64,000 nucleotides of DNA from Aurelia coerulea (Eukaryota; Cnidaria; Scyphozoa; Semaeostomeae; Ulmaridae). Below the pieces are notes generated by a model, which worked only from the letters and a program-made list of their open reading frames with translations, made no database searches and had not been told where the DNA came from. Location: assembly GCA_039566865.1 (NCBI GenBank), contig CM076961.1:9509501-9573500 (forward strand). The letters are read 5' to 3'. Position numbers and translations under genes: made by a program. This document shows, piece by piece, positions 45,107 to 55,334 of this stretch; position 1 is the stretch's first letter, and the number at the start of each line of letters is the position of its first letter.

Positions 45107-45780
45107 GCAATTTAGTTAAACTTTAAAAAATCCTATCTCTGGATTTATAAGACGGATTTAAGAATTTTTGTCTTATCGAATAGCTCAATGTCTCTTCGCC
45201 ATGATGAAACCCTTAAATAGTGTATACTCGTACTTTCATTTTTTGGGATTAATTCCACGATTTCTAAAGAGCTGGATCACAGTGCGTGAAACAGTAAAAC
45301 TCCCATTTGAAATTCCCAGTTGGCACAAGGCAACAATGACAGCAGCAAACAGTTTTCCCGAGACCTATTTGTTTCAATTCTTCACACCCTAGGCAAATTC
45401 ACACAATCAAAAATAGTTTAAATCCAAATTATATTCAGTTACAAAACAGCGTTTTTCTCTTGTGAATAAAATGTCTGCCCGCTCGGGACGTCAAGGTAAT
45501 GAACAAATTGTCAACCAAATTTTTCTGTTGCTTATCGAGGGAGTCCCCACCATCAGGAAGTATGAAGGCGTAAGAATCTCTCTGGTTTTGCTTTGAACGT
45601 GAAAGTGAAATGTTAGAGCTCATAACTACATTTTCAGATTACTAATTTCTTCCTACGATATGCCAAACTGTAAGTTGAAATATCTAGCACGTAACTAGAA
45701 TGAAATAGAAATTGCTAGATTAAAAAGATTTTTCTCTGTGCGCAATCAAGCGTCGGAACTTTTTTTTGGGACACCCGGTA

Positions 45781-46055
45781 TACTTTTTTACACTTTATAT
45801 GTAATGTTTTATACGTTATACGTTTACACTTTATATGTAATGTTTTATACTTTATACCTTTATACTTTATATGTAATGTCTTATATTTTATACTTTCTTA
45901 CACTTTAACTTGGAACTTTATGAAAATTCTTAATGGATATCTGATGCATATATTTCGTAGAATATAAGTAAAACTTCCAGGTTTCAACTATGTATTCATC
46001 TTTTCCAATTTATCAGTAACTTTATACTTTTGTCCACTTTGGCGGGCTATATTTG
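45781..46055. repeat. Repeat X with 36-bp AT minisatellite
   Basis: Three to four units of TTTATATGTAATGTTTTATA plus about 16 bp, followed by the complement of 12112-12218 (CAACTATGTATTCATC, CTTTTGTCCACTTTGGCGGG). It directly abuts the TA next to the palindromic element. Confidence 0.75.
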
Positions 46056-46877
46056 TGGCACAGGAAAGGTAAAGTAACTCATCACTTGAAAAAGCATGAA
46101 AGAAAGGACTTTAGTGCAGTATCTACGTTTTTTCTAAATTAATGTGAATTGGTTGATAGTATTGTTTAACATTTAGAAAATATTTGAACATAACCCTTCT
46201 TGAAGACTCTCTTGAGAACAAAAGTAGTGCCGTTTTCAAGCAAAAACATATTTTGACCTTCTTGTGCCATAAATCAGTAGCTAATTGTCAGACTGACTCA
46301 AACAATGTCTCCGATTATAAGTCGAGGCCTGCACTATCAGCTGTGTAAAAAACAAGGACACAGGGCCGTAGGAAGAAGCTTCGGATTAGGGGACCAATTG
46401 TTCTTAAAACAATAGAGAACAATAAATCTAATTAATTTGTGTGACGTGGCACCATTGTTTTCAAAATTTTTGGGGGGCTCAAGCCCCCCTGCCCCCCTCC
46501 CCCCGCTTCCTACGGGCCTGCAAGAACATAAAGTCAAATGTTCTCCACAACTGCCACACTAAGAGAACATAACGCTTTTTGGGACCACCTAATGTTCTTT
46601 CTTAAATTCATATATATTTTGCAACGTTGAGTATATTCTCTATACTGCGGAGGATATGGAATATCTCAGTCACATAGCACAACCCAATTACATCTGCTAA
46701 ATAGTGGAAATAAACGCCCATGGGTGAAATCTCCAAAACTTTTAAACTATTAAGACTTGGTCTAGCAGTTCCAACGTTGTAATGTGGGCAGTTTGGCTTG
46801 GCCTCCGGAAGTTACAGGGAGTTTGACCATAGTCAAATCTTTCAACAATAAGAAAATCGTGATTCTATTTGTCATAG
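46056..46877. other. No gene seen; intron before the EGF exon
   Basis: AT-rich sequence with a C-rich block at 46480-46505. The last bases, GATTCTATTTGTCATAG, form a good 3' splice site. Confidence 0.4.
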
Positions 46878-47013
46878 AGCCCTTGTGCTTCATTCCCTTG
46901 CAAAAATGGTGGAACTTGTACATCACTGGACCAAGAAGCAAAGTTCAAATGTGACTGCCGAGACAGTAATCATACCGTACGATTTGAAGGAAAATATTGT
47001 CAGACTGTCAAAG
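46878..47013 (+). CDS. EGF-like exon of the PAN/EGF host gene
   Basis: Between an acceptor (TTGTCATAG) and a donor (AAAG before GTAGGT) lies a 136-bp phase-0 to phase-1 exon. Its frame reads SPCASFPCKNGGTCTS, then FKCDC and FEGKYCQTVK: six Cys in EGF spacing, with the typical NGGTC. The same strand carries the PAN exon at 4797-5153, which ends in phase 0 after FFIQ; joined, PAN and EGF follow each other as in many secreted cnidarian proteins. EGF modules mediate extracellular protein contacts. No further exon is found downstream in the window. Confidence 0.75.
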
Positions 47014-47234
47014 GTAGGTTCAATTAAAAATAGGTTGCTGCATGTGATCTTTTTTTTCATAATTTATCAGTATCACATTGATGGAAAAATTTGAAGGAAA
47101 TCTATGTTAATATTTTCAGATGCAAAATTGGCTCGTCGTAAAACTTGAGCACCGGTGAACATATCCTCTCCAAACTTTCAAAATACCTTCCTCTTCCCTG
47201 TAGCTAACGCGATAAGCAAGTCTGAAAAATTATT
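47014..47234. other. Intron sequence, nothing recognised
   Basis: Begins with the GTAGGT donor. No feature beyond AT-rich sequence. Confidence 0.4.
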
Positions 47235-47640
47235 TTTATGCGTGCGCAGATATCCTTCGAAACCGAGACAATGGTGAAATTAGAATCATTATAAACGCTC
47301 CTTTCCTCAAAACTAGAACTGACTACAGCTGAAACCATAACAGCAGCAACAACGAGCAGAGGTAAAGGTCACATGGAAAGAGCTTTATACTTTGAAACAA
47401 ACCAAAACAGAAATTAGTTTCTCAACTAGCCCTTCGATGGACGATGTACTAAACTTCCCGCCCGCCATGCATCGCTGCGAATAACATCGACTTGCAATAG
47501 AGTAATATTTTCTGAACGCTGTCATGCTTACCCTGAAGTAAAAAATTATTCTGCAAAATGTAAAAGATTAGCTTTGCTCAACGATCAATTTGCCATAAAG
47601 GGAATACAAACATGATATCAATATCACAAAAATGCTCTCC
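47235..47640. repeat. Dispersed repeat R (copy 2, unoccupied)
   Basis: Matches 29735-30074 plus 31671-31875. The site AGCCCTTCGATGG near 47432 is the uninterrupted equivalent of the LINE target in copy 1. Confidence 0.78.
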
Positions 47641-48834
47641 TAACCCTTCTACGCAAGGAGTACGACCCTTGATGAAGTGATAAACAACTTGGAAAATGAT
47701 CTGAGCTCGATTTTACAGTGGTTTACCGAAAACGGGATGGTAGCAAACCCTGAAAAATTCCAGCTCATGTTCCTAGGGCTAAAGAGTGATCAGCAAATGT
47801 GTCTTAGTATTGATGATCAGATCATCAATCAATGCCAACAAGTAAAACTCTTAGGAGTAACGATTGATTCTAAGCTGAACTTTGACAAGCATATTGCTGA
47901 ATTGTGCGGTAAAATAAACAAAAAAGTGAGTGCATTCTCAAGACTTCGGAACTATCTTGATGATACACAAGCTAAACTCTTATGTAATACAACGGTGTTG
48001 GCAAATTTCAATTATTGCCATTTAATTTGGATGTTCTCTTCTAAAGCTGCAAACAAAGAGATAAATAAAACACATAAACGTGCACTAAGGGTGCTCCATA
48101 AGGATTATGGTGCATCGTTTGAGATGTGTGTAAGGAGAGAGGCAGATACAACAATCCACGTCAAAAATCTCCAAAAACTAATGTTAGAAGAATTCGTTGA
48201 ATCCATCATACCTTTGGGATTTTTTCAGGACTAAGCAAGTTGAATACAACCTTAGGGTCAAAAATTTGGTAAAATTGCCTCAAATAAAAACACACACTTT
48301 TGGACTACACTCTTTTTTTTTTTATATATATATATACCATTATAAATTTTTTACAAGACGAAAAACTTATGACGCTACCTACTAATTACTCTACGAAACA
48401 CTACAAGGACGATAATACCACGGGGAGCAATAGACTATGACAACCCCGCGGTAACTAATATAGAAAGAAATAAAAACTACTGGGTGAATCAGGAAAGATG
48501 TACCACCCGCCCGCAAAACCGCACCCCAAGAGCCACCCAATCGATTCGCACAATTTCATAGAGATTTTAAACGACGTGTCAAAGAGGCTTAAACGAAAAT
48601 TTTGTCCAGGCCTCGGTCGAGGATTTGAAAAAGAATTAGATGAATCGGATGTGTGACCCTCGCGCCACGACTCCCCGAGCAGGCAACACACCCCCCGACC
48701 CACCCATTACATAACATAAAGATACACGTAATTTCTGCTAAGAAATAAATCAACCATACGGAACTTTACATACAAGACACTTTACGAAGACATACTTGGT
48801 GGTTGGATGAGGTATGACTAGAAATGATGCGGTC

Positions 48835-51800
48835 CTAATCGAATCGACCAGTTATTCTGATGAATTCTAGAGTCAATTCGAGAATATTTTTGTTAACGTC
48901 ATTGGGAAGGTCTTTGTCACCATATAATAAAAGTTGCGTTAAGACCTCGTTTGGAATATTAACATATCCAAGTGGTCGTAGTAATGCTACGACTCGAACG
49001 AGAAGATTTCGGCGTTGAACCTCAAAGAAAGGGCAAAGCAACAAGAAGTGTTCCGTATTCTCTATACCGTCGTTCGTAGGGCACATTGGGTTGATGGTAT
49101 CCCTAAAATTATGCTTGAACTTGTGAAAGTTCAATTTGCTGAGACCAACCCTAAGTTGAGTAAGATAGGATAGTCCTACTGGATCGTGAATCCCAAAGAC
49201 AGATTTAGCAGGGGGGCGGATTATGGACAGTAGCCTTTTCTTAAAAATAGCAATGGTTGGTGCAAGTCTAATCTCTGGACATAGATCATTCCATTCAGAC
49301 AAGCAATTGGGATAGAAGCTAGATTGAAATCTCTCAGTCCTTGCCCGAATTCACCCAATGACATCCTGTCTGCGAAGAGAATATTGCGACTGTTGAAGTT
49401 GCGGGATTGGATCCGTTGTATATGCGGGGGATAGGCTATTCATGATTTTGTAAAACAAAGTGAGGCGTCTACTCCACCTTCGGGAACTTAGTGACTCCCA
49501 ACCGAGCTCTGCGTACAGCTTTTCCCGCGATGTTCCTCTCCATGCCCCTGTAACGGCTAGAGCTGCAGAATATTGGACGGACTCTAACTTTTCCATTAAA
49601 TTTGGTAATATGGTATTGCCGCTGAATTCACATACTTTAGCCGGAATATGGTAGATAACATCTCCGTAATCTAGGTGGGGTCGCACGTAGAGCTTAAATA
49701 ATTCGTTAAGAGTATGCCTGGGCAGATACTTGGAGAGACATTTCAGCAGACCAATGCCCTTTCTTGTTTTAGATATAGCTGCTTTGATATGAGCGGAAAA
49801 AGAAAGCTTTGAGTCCAGGATAATTCCTAAATGTTTATGTTCTTCTACTTTCATCACCGGTATGTTATTAAAACGAATTACTGGATGGTGAATTTCAATT
49901 TTTTTCTTAGAAAATACCAATTCCACAGCTTGTTTTTGTGGATCTGGATTAAATGACATCTTCCAATCATAGGCCCATTTTCTTATCAATTCTAAGTCAT
50001 GGTTCATGTCAGTGGCAGCTATATTTGAGTCTTCTACTACGGTAAACAATGAAGTATCATCAGCAAAAAGCTTAACATTGCACTTTAAGCCTGCAGTTAG
50101 ATCGTTTATATATACAAGGAAAAACAAGGGTCCTAAAATAGAGCCCTGAGGCACTCCTGCTGAAATATCTCCCCAATTTGAACTCTGTCCATTCAGGACG
50201 GTCCGCTGTTTTCGGTCCTTGAGGAAACTTTTGATAAGGGAAAGAAGTTCGCCTGAGACGCCGCATCGTTTTAGTTTATAAATTAAGCCGTCATGCCACA
50301 CTCTGTCGAATGCTTTAGAAATGTCAAGATACACGGAACGAACATCAAGTGGGGGGGTTGCAGTCAAATGCCTTGAAGATCGTATGCGTTATGGAAATTA
50401 ATTGATTAACTGTAGAATCACCGGGACGAAAACCAGACTGATTCGGGTTAAGTAATTCATTTGTAACAAGATGCGAGTACAAAGTGTTGTACATAAGCTT
50501 TTCCAGTACTTTCCCAAAAATTGGTAGAAGAGAAATTGGGCGGTAGTTCCCCTTGACATTTTTTTCATTTTTCTTATGAACTGGCACTACATTTGCAAAT
50601 TTCCAAATTTCGGGAAATACACCACATCTCAAGAAATTTTTGAATATTATTTTAAGTGGAATAACCAACGCAGCATCACCTAATCTTATCACTCTAACAG
50701 ATATTTCATCCCAGCCATGTGCTTTATTAGGATTAAGTGACCTAATGATGTTCAGAATCTTTTCATCAGAAATGGGAAAATCACTTATTATAGAAGAAGT
50801 TGCTGGAGCATCTTGTGGAAGTTCACTACCTGTGTCAATCGTCGTACACTGAAGTATAAAATAGTCATTAAATAACTGTGCCTTTTCAGTAAAGTCCGTT
50901 ATAAATATCCCGTTCTCAAGAAGAGGTGGTATTATTGGAATCTTGGCCTTGTTTAGAACGGTGTTGATTAGGGACCAATATGTTTTACAAGAAGTCCCGG
51001 GGTTTGCTAAGGTATTTCCTGCCTTAAGGAAGTAATTTCGTTTGGCATCCTCAATCAGTTTCTTACCCTTGGATATCATTTTCTGTATTCCTTCTAGTTT
51101 GTCATTTGGCTGGCCCCTACTCACGAAATTTCTATAAGCATGATTCTTTTTCCTCAGAAAATTTTTAACATTCTGGGTTATCCAAGGTGCTTCCTGAGGT
51201 CTAATCGTTTTAACTTTGTTGGGTATAAAATTGGTATAAATGTTTAGCAAGACTTCATTGAGAAGTTCAACTTGTTGATTAGGGCATGTCATGTTTTCAA
51301 GGTGCTCTTGCCAATGAAACTTTTCAATGCTTTTCGTGATGGCAACAAAATCGGCCTTGTCATAATACCAAATCCTGCGTTTGTAGGGGGGTAGTTTTAC
51401 ATTTGAAACAGATAATTTTCATAAGCTATTTGGTGATGACATAGTTCGTGTAGTGACGGATGAACACCAGATTCGATAACGAGGTTAGGCTGATCAGTAA
51501 AGATCAAGTCAATACAGGATCTAGAATCACCCATGAAATGCGTTGGTTCTGAGATCAACTGATGAAGGCCTAGATCAGTTGTTAACGACTCAAAATACTT
51601 TCCTTCATTATTTTCAATATCATCTTTCCACCACTGAGCTGATCGACAGTTGAAATCACCGGTAATGATAACGCAAAAAGGATTTTCAGCATGCATTTTT
51701 GATAGCATCAGTTCAAAATTAATTGTGAAGTTATCAAATTCACTCTGGTCCTGACTTCGGCTTCTATAGATTACAGCGAAAAAGTATTTTTTCCTATTTA

Positions 51801-52305
51801 CTTGGATCTCATACACAATACACTCAGGGAGGGTCACTAGGTCAGACCGTCTTTTTGATGGAAGGGAATCCTTGATGTACAGCCCAACACCACCTCTCTT
51901 CACATTTTTGTGGATGGTTGTCTTTAATAAACGAGTAGCCATTGAGTGCTAACCTTTCTTCGTCGGCGTTGTGGTTGTCAAGATGTGTTTCTACAATCCC
52001 AATTAAGTCATAGTTATACACCGAGTTATATGCTTCGATAAGAGAAACTCGTAAGAAGTCATGCGCAGAAATACTATTTAAGTTCCAACAGCAAAAATCA
52101 AGTGTTTCTGGACCAGGATTAGTTTCTACGTCGCCACTCAGCATAATTGTGCTGAAAACCAACCATTGAGTGTGAAGTGTGACACAGGTTATGCATCCGA
52201 TATAAAAATATGCATACAGGAAAAGAAATTTCCTGAGTGCAAAATTATTGTATCGAACTTTATTAATGACAAAGGGTGGGGTTCGCTTGAAAAGTTCAAC
52301 AGTCT
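48835..52305 (-). pseudogene. LINE polyprotein: hydrophobic N-part, 2A, endonuclease, reverse transcriptase, zinc knuckle
   Basis: In order: hydrophobic stretch FLFLYAYFYIGCITCV, then GDVETNPGP (52135-52109), endonuclease start CCWNLNSISAHDFLR and IGIVETHLD; after a shift near 51900 the rest of the endonuclease (51942-51397: ITGDFNCRSAQWW); after another shift, linker and fingers (51292-50345: NPNKAHGWDEISVRVIR, GNYRPISLLPIFGKVLE, NQSGFRPGDSTVNQL); after a C-run shift near 50350, palm (50367-49351: LDISKAFDRVWHDGL, GVPQGSILGPLFFLVYI, KLFADDTSLF) and thumb; then a stop at 49351 and the C-terminal CPTNDGIENTEHFLLLCP (49302-48835). Catalytic residues are intact; at least four lesions. The true start codon cannot be fixed: the first ATG at 52393 lies in the flanking LINE. 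Confidence 0.88.
52109..52135 (-). other. 2A-like translational recoding motif
   Basis: GDVETNPGP matches the 2A consensus D-x-E-x-N-P-G-P, at which the ribosome skips the Gly-Pro bond. It stands about 60 residues into the visible protein, directly before the endonuclease domain, so it would release a short hydrophobic N-terminal peptide from the enzyme part. Such motifs are known from several CR1/L2-like LINEs of marine animals. Confidence 0.75.
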
Positions 52306-52440
52306 GCTGTAACCTTCCGAGGCAGCATCCTTTGGAATGCACTAAGTGACGATATGGAAATGTGAAAACATGTGGAAATGTGGCAACTTTCAAAAGGAAA
52401 ATAAAAACATGGAAGGGGGCAAACTGCAGCTGTAAACTAT

Positions 52441-52518
52441 GTTGTAAATAGGATATTGTATTATACTTTATATTATGTAATTATTTTTAGTTGTTGTTGG
52501 TTTAAATTAGTTGATGTA
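52441..52518. other. LINE 3' tail or spacer
   Basis: AT-rich sequence from the end of the interrupted LINE to the TA target of the next element. Confidence 0.4.
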
Positions 52519-53482
52519 CCGGGTGTCCCAAAAAAAAGGTAACAGATTTGGTTGGGGCTAGCGATAAGAATTTAAGTTGAATCGACCCCTGATAAGTTTT
52601 GAAGTACTCTTAGATAGTTAACTTGAAGATTGATACCTTATTTGTTGATATTGGTGCATCAAGAGTTGGAATATTAATCTTGAAAGTCCAAATTTGCCTC
52701 CTACTCCAAACCAGAGCTTTTGGGGTTTGGCCTAAGCTGTTGACTCACTGTGCTGTGGAATCTCCTCAATCATAGCCAAGTACAAACAAGAAACCTAATG
52801 CTTAGGAACACATTTTAGTGGAAATCTGACGCTGAACTTTACAATCAGATTCAAGAATTTAGCCCCGAAGAGACCCCTTTCTTGATTCTAAAAAAACTTG
52901 AAAATTACGCCTGCCTGAGAAAGGTTATTCATCTGCGAAATAAGTCCCATAGGCTTTAACGCATAGGCTATCTTGCAATCTTCATTGCTTGAATGAAATG
53001 GTTTTGCATCATCATTCACAAAATTATTACGAAACAATCAATCGTATATGCCCAAGGGAACATACAAAATGCTCATTCTTGCTTGGCTTGGTGTACTTTT
53101 GTAAATGCATTTTGACTGGAGAAGGATATTCCTTGGTGACTATATTCATTAAATTGCTTGTTAGTTTTCAGTTTTTTACGTTCTTTTCAAACGCGTACCC
53201 AAAGGACCGATCCTTGTCCAAAAATGTCTTTGACTGAGGAGATTCCCCTAACCAGCGCGTTAGCAGTTTAGGCCAAAACCCAAAAGTTCTAGTTTTTAGA
53301 TGAAGGCAAATTTTGGCTTTCGAGATTAACATTTCAACTCTCGATGCGCCAATATCAACAAGCGATGTATCAATCTTCAAGTTAACTATCGAAGAGTACT
53401 TCAAAACTAATTCGGAATCGATTCGACTTATACTCTCATCGCTAGCCCCCATCAAATCTGTTACCTTTTTTGGAACACCCGG
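52519..53482. mobile_element. Deletion derivative of mariner-like transposon 1
   Basis: Intact tips CCGGGTGTCCCAAAAAAAAG and TTTTTTGGAACACCCGG lie between TA dinucleotides (52517-52518, 53483-53484). The arms of about 270 bp share wording with 17702-18030 (TAACAGATTTG, TTGTTGATATTGGTGCA, GTTTAGGCCAAAACCCAAAA). The middle of about 400 bp has no transposase. It supplies the tips that transposon 1 has lost. Confidence 0.88.
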
Positions 53483-54054
53483 TATATATTATGCTGATAA
53501 CTATTTGTAAATAACCAACTTTAAAGAATGATAAATAAATGAAATGAGACCCGTTAGAGAGTCGAAGAAGGGAATCTGCTAAAAATGATAAATATGTTGA
53601 ATAGCCATTTATTTTTCCTTGGAATGATTGAGAAATAGCACTCGCACTTCTCCCCAGTAGCTCTGGTTGCCGTTCCTTGCATCTCTGAGTTTCTTGTTTT
53701 GATTTCACAGGCCGTAGAGGAGGGAAACGGATTTGTCCCATTGCATTTGTCTACTCTGAAATTGACTAATTTAGAACAATTTCTTCAAGAGTTCAGAAGG
53801 TGCGGTGGTATTGAAACTTTTTCAGTTCAGTGAATGAAAATTTGTACATAAGAAACTTCCTTGATTGTTATGATTAGAAAACTTCATTTCGAAAGTCGGA
53901 GACGGAAAATTTAAGAACAATTCTGTCAGGGTTGCGTCGAGGGCATAGAGCCGGTCTGCGCTTGGGACATTGAGTCACGTGGGCTAGATATTATACAGGT
54001 TACGTCACCACACTGATCTAGATATCAATGAAGCACACTTGCTGCATAAGTGTG
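53483..54054. other. No gene seen
   Basis: AT-rich sequence without recognised motif. A phrase TTTGATTTCACAG at 53699-53711 could serve as a splice acceptor, but the frame after it is short and unrecognised. Confidence 0.3.
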
Positions 54055-54127
54055 GCCGAGATAGCTCAGTCGGTAAAGCAACTGCCTAGAATGCAAGAGG
54101 TCGCGAGTTCGAAACTCGTTATCGTCA
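54055..54127 (+). tRNA. tRNA-like sequence (pseudogene or SINE head)
   Basis: Exactly 73 nt with an A box TAGCTCAGTCGG (54062-54073), a B box AGTTCGAAACT (54106-54116), a good T stem GCGAG/CTCGT and an acceptor stem with five of seven pairs. The anticodon stem is poor (three pairs; loop CTAGAAT, giving AGA). A T-run follows at 54129. The mismatches speak for a tRNA-derived SINE head or tRNA pseudogene rather than a working tRNA. Confidence 0.5.
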
Positions 54128-54609
54128 CACTTTTTCCATTTTCCATTTGTCGAAAAATTTACCAAATTATCAAGAACAAGAGTAGTTATTGGACCAAATT
54201 TAAGTGTCAAGTTGAAACCTTTCCTGACAAAATGAAAGCGAGAATCGTAGCTACAAAAAAACCCAATTAAGCTTTAACCATGGCTAACAGTGCAACTATT
54301 ACAACAATGAGACACTTGGAGCTACAAAGGCGACTCGCTATCGAAACCAAACCAAAGAACAAGGGAAATCTAAATCATCAAGAGCAACCAGGGCTGAATT
54401 TTTCCTTTCCTAATGTTAACTTTCAAAGTGTATTGGAACGACTTCATGACTGAAATCCTAAAGTTTTAGGAAGAAAATGATGACAGTGGTGGTAATAACT
54501 GTTCCTTATTTACAAAAATGATCTACCATTCTGCCTAAAAAAGGAAAGGTCACGGAAAGGAAAGGAAAGGAAAGGTAGAGCTCTTCATTCTGTTGTCACA
54601 TGCTTTCTT
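54128..54609. other. No gene seen; GGAAA simple repeat
   Basis: May include the body of a tRNA-derived SINE. A GGAAA-type simple repeat lies at 54553-54575. Confidence 0.4.
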
Positions 54610-55218
54610 AATAACACAGATGACTAGTATGTGAACATGGACAATGGTAAATACACTGCAAATATCTTTAGTGATCTTAAAAAGGCATTTGATACTGTAG
54701 ATCATGATATTTTATTTGCGAAATTGAGAAAATATGGTGTCGATAATCTAGAATTTGCTTGGTTCTCGTCCTATCTAACAAATAGGAAACAATCCTGCAA
54801 AGTTAATGGCGTTTCTTCCAAAACTGAAGAAATCCACTGTGGTGTCCCACAGGGTCCCTGTCTCGGCCCTCTCTTGTTTCTGATCTACATCAATGACCTT
54901 CATTTTTCTCTCAAGAAAGGTAAAGTGACGATGTTCGCAGACGATACCAGTATTTCATACTCTTCTAAAAGTTTGGAAGATATTAATCAAACGCTAAATA
55001 GCGAATTGGGTCATTTGAAGCAATGGTTGCTAGGCAATAAACTTTCTTTGAATGTCCTAAAAACTCAATCCCTGCTTGTGGGTTCAAAATCCAAAATTAG
55101 GAAAATTACTGATAAAGTTGTTGATCCTCCACAGTTTCTCATTGGTGACTCTCAAGTTGAAAATGTAGATCGAACAAAATATCTGGGTGTAATAATCGAC
55201 ATGGACCTAAAATGGGAC
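54610..55218 (+). pseudogene. LINE reverse transcriptase palm fragment
   Basis: An open frame of about 200 codons (54631-55239) with FSDLKKAFDTVDHDILFAKL, CGVPQGPCLGPLLFLIYI, TMFADDTSISY and VDRTKYLGVIIDMDLKW: palm motifs up to the segment after the FADD catalytic pair. It breaks off at about 55218 in GGGCCCGG. Both ends are truncated. Same clade as the fragment at 26600-27348. Confidence 0.85.
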
Positions 55219-55334
55219 GAGCAGGGCCCGGTTGTTTAAAACTGGTATTAGGCTATTACCAGCTTAGGACTATGCAAATGACTACAGAATCCATGGGGGG
55301 GGGGGGGAGGTTCTTCCATAGTAAAGGTACCTGG
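55219..55334. other. Junction with a G-run
   Basis: A run of 13 G at 55296-55308 separates two LINE fragments; nothing else recognised. Confidence 0.4.

Larger units (their letters stand above)
41293..45778. mobile_element. Large palindromic TA-type element (family B)
   Basis: The right end TTTTTTTTGGGACACCCGG precedes TA at 45779-45780. The right arm (43335-43737 and 45107-45778) is the complement of 41293-42165 with good agreement (TTGTTTACATTGCAATTTCC; CCTTTGGTAGAAG-like). The outer left end, about 0.3-0.5 kb, is missing. The loop, 42166-43334, is unique in this window and holds a small damaged open frame. It is the largest copy of the family; the element at 3583-4769 is a shorter derivative. 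Confidence 0.8.
48312..52305 (-). mobile_element. Nearly full LINE with 2A-like motif, inserted in another LINE
   Basis: The 3' end on the minus strand is TATATATATATAAAAAAAAA (48312 on). The 5' part is cut near 52304, where the host LINE resumes. The 3' UTR, about 0.5 kb, has GGGGTTGTCATAGTC and CCCCGTGG, able to form a hairpin. The family also includes the copies at 30087-31658 and 33266-34625. Confidence 0.85.
47664..52440 (+). pseudogene. L2/CR1-like LINE 3' half, interrupted by another LINE
   Basis: The part 47677-48311 encodes the end of the palm and thumb (WFTENGMVANPEKFQLMFLG, VKLLGVTIDSKLNFDKHI, ANFNYCHLIWMFSSK, HKRALRVLHKDY) with one frameshift near 48215, and ends at HTFGLHS. It resumes at 52306 with TFRGSILWNALS and ends near ANCSCKLC, close to FRGSILWNSL and ENCTCKNCL of the LINE at 36145. 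Between the two lies the minus-strand LINE 48312-52305. The 5' end is truncated at 47664. Confidence 0.82.

Noticed and set aside
52306..52393. ATG at 52393 as start of the minus-strand LINE protein
   Set aside because: This part is the antisense of the interrupted plus-strand LINE (TFRGSILWN), so the start is not native.
54055..54127. Functional tRNA gene
   Set aside because: Anticodon stem and part of the acceptor stem do not pair, so only a tRNA-like call is kept.
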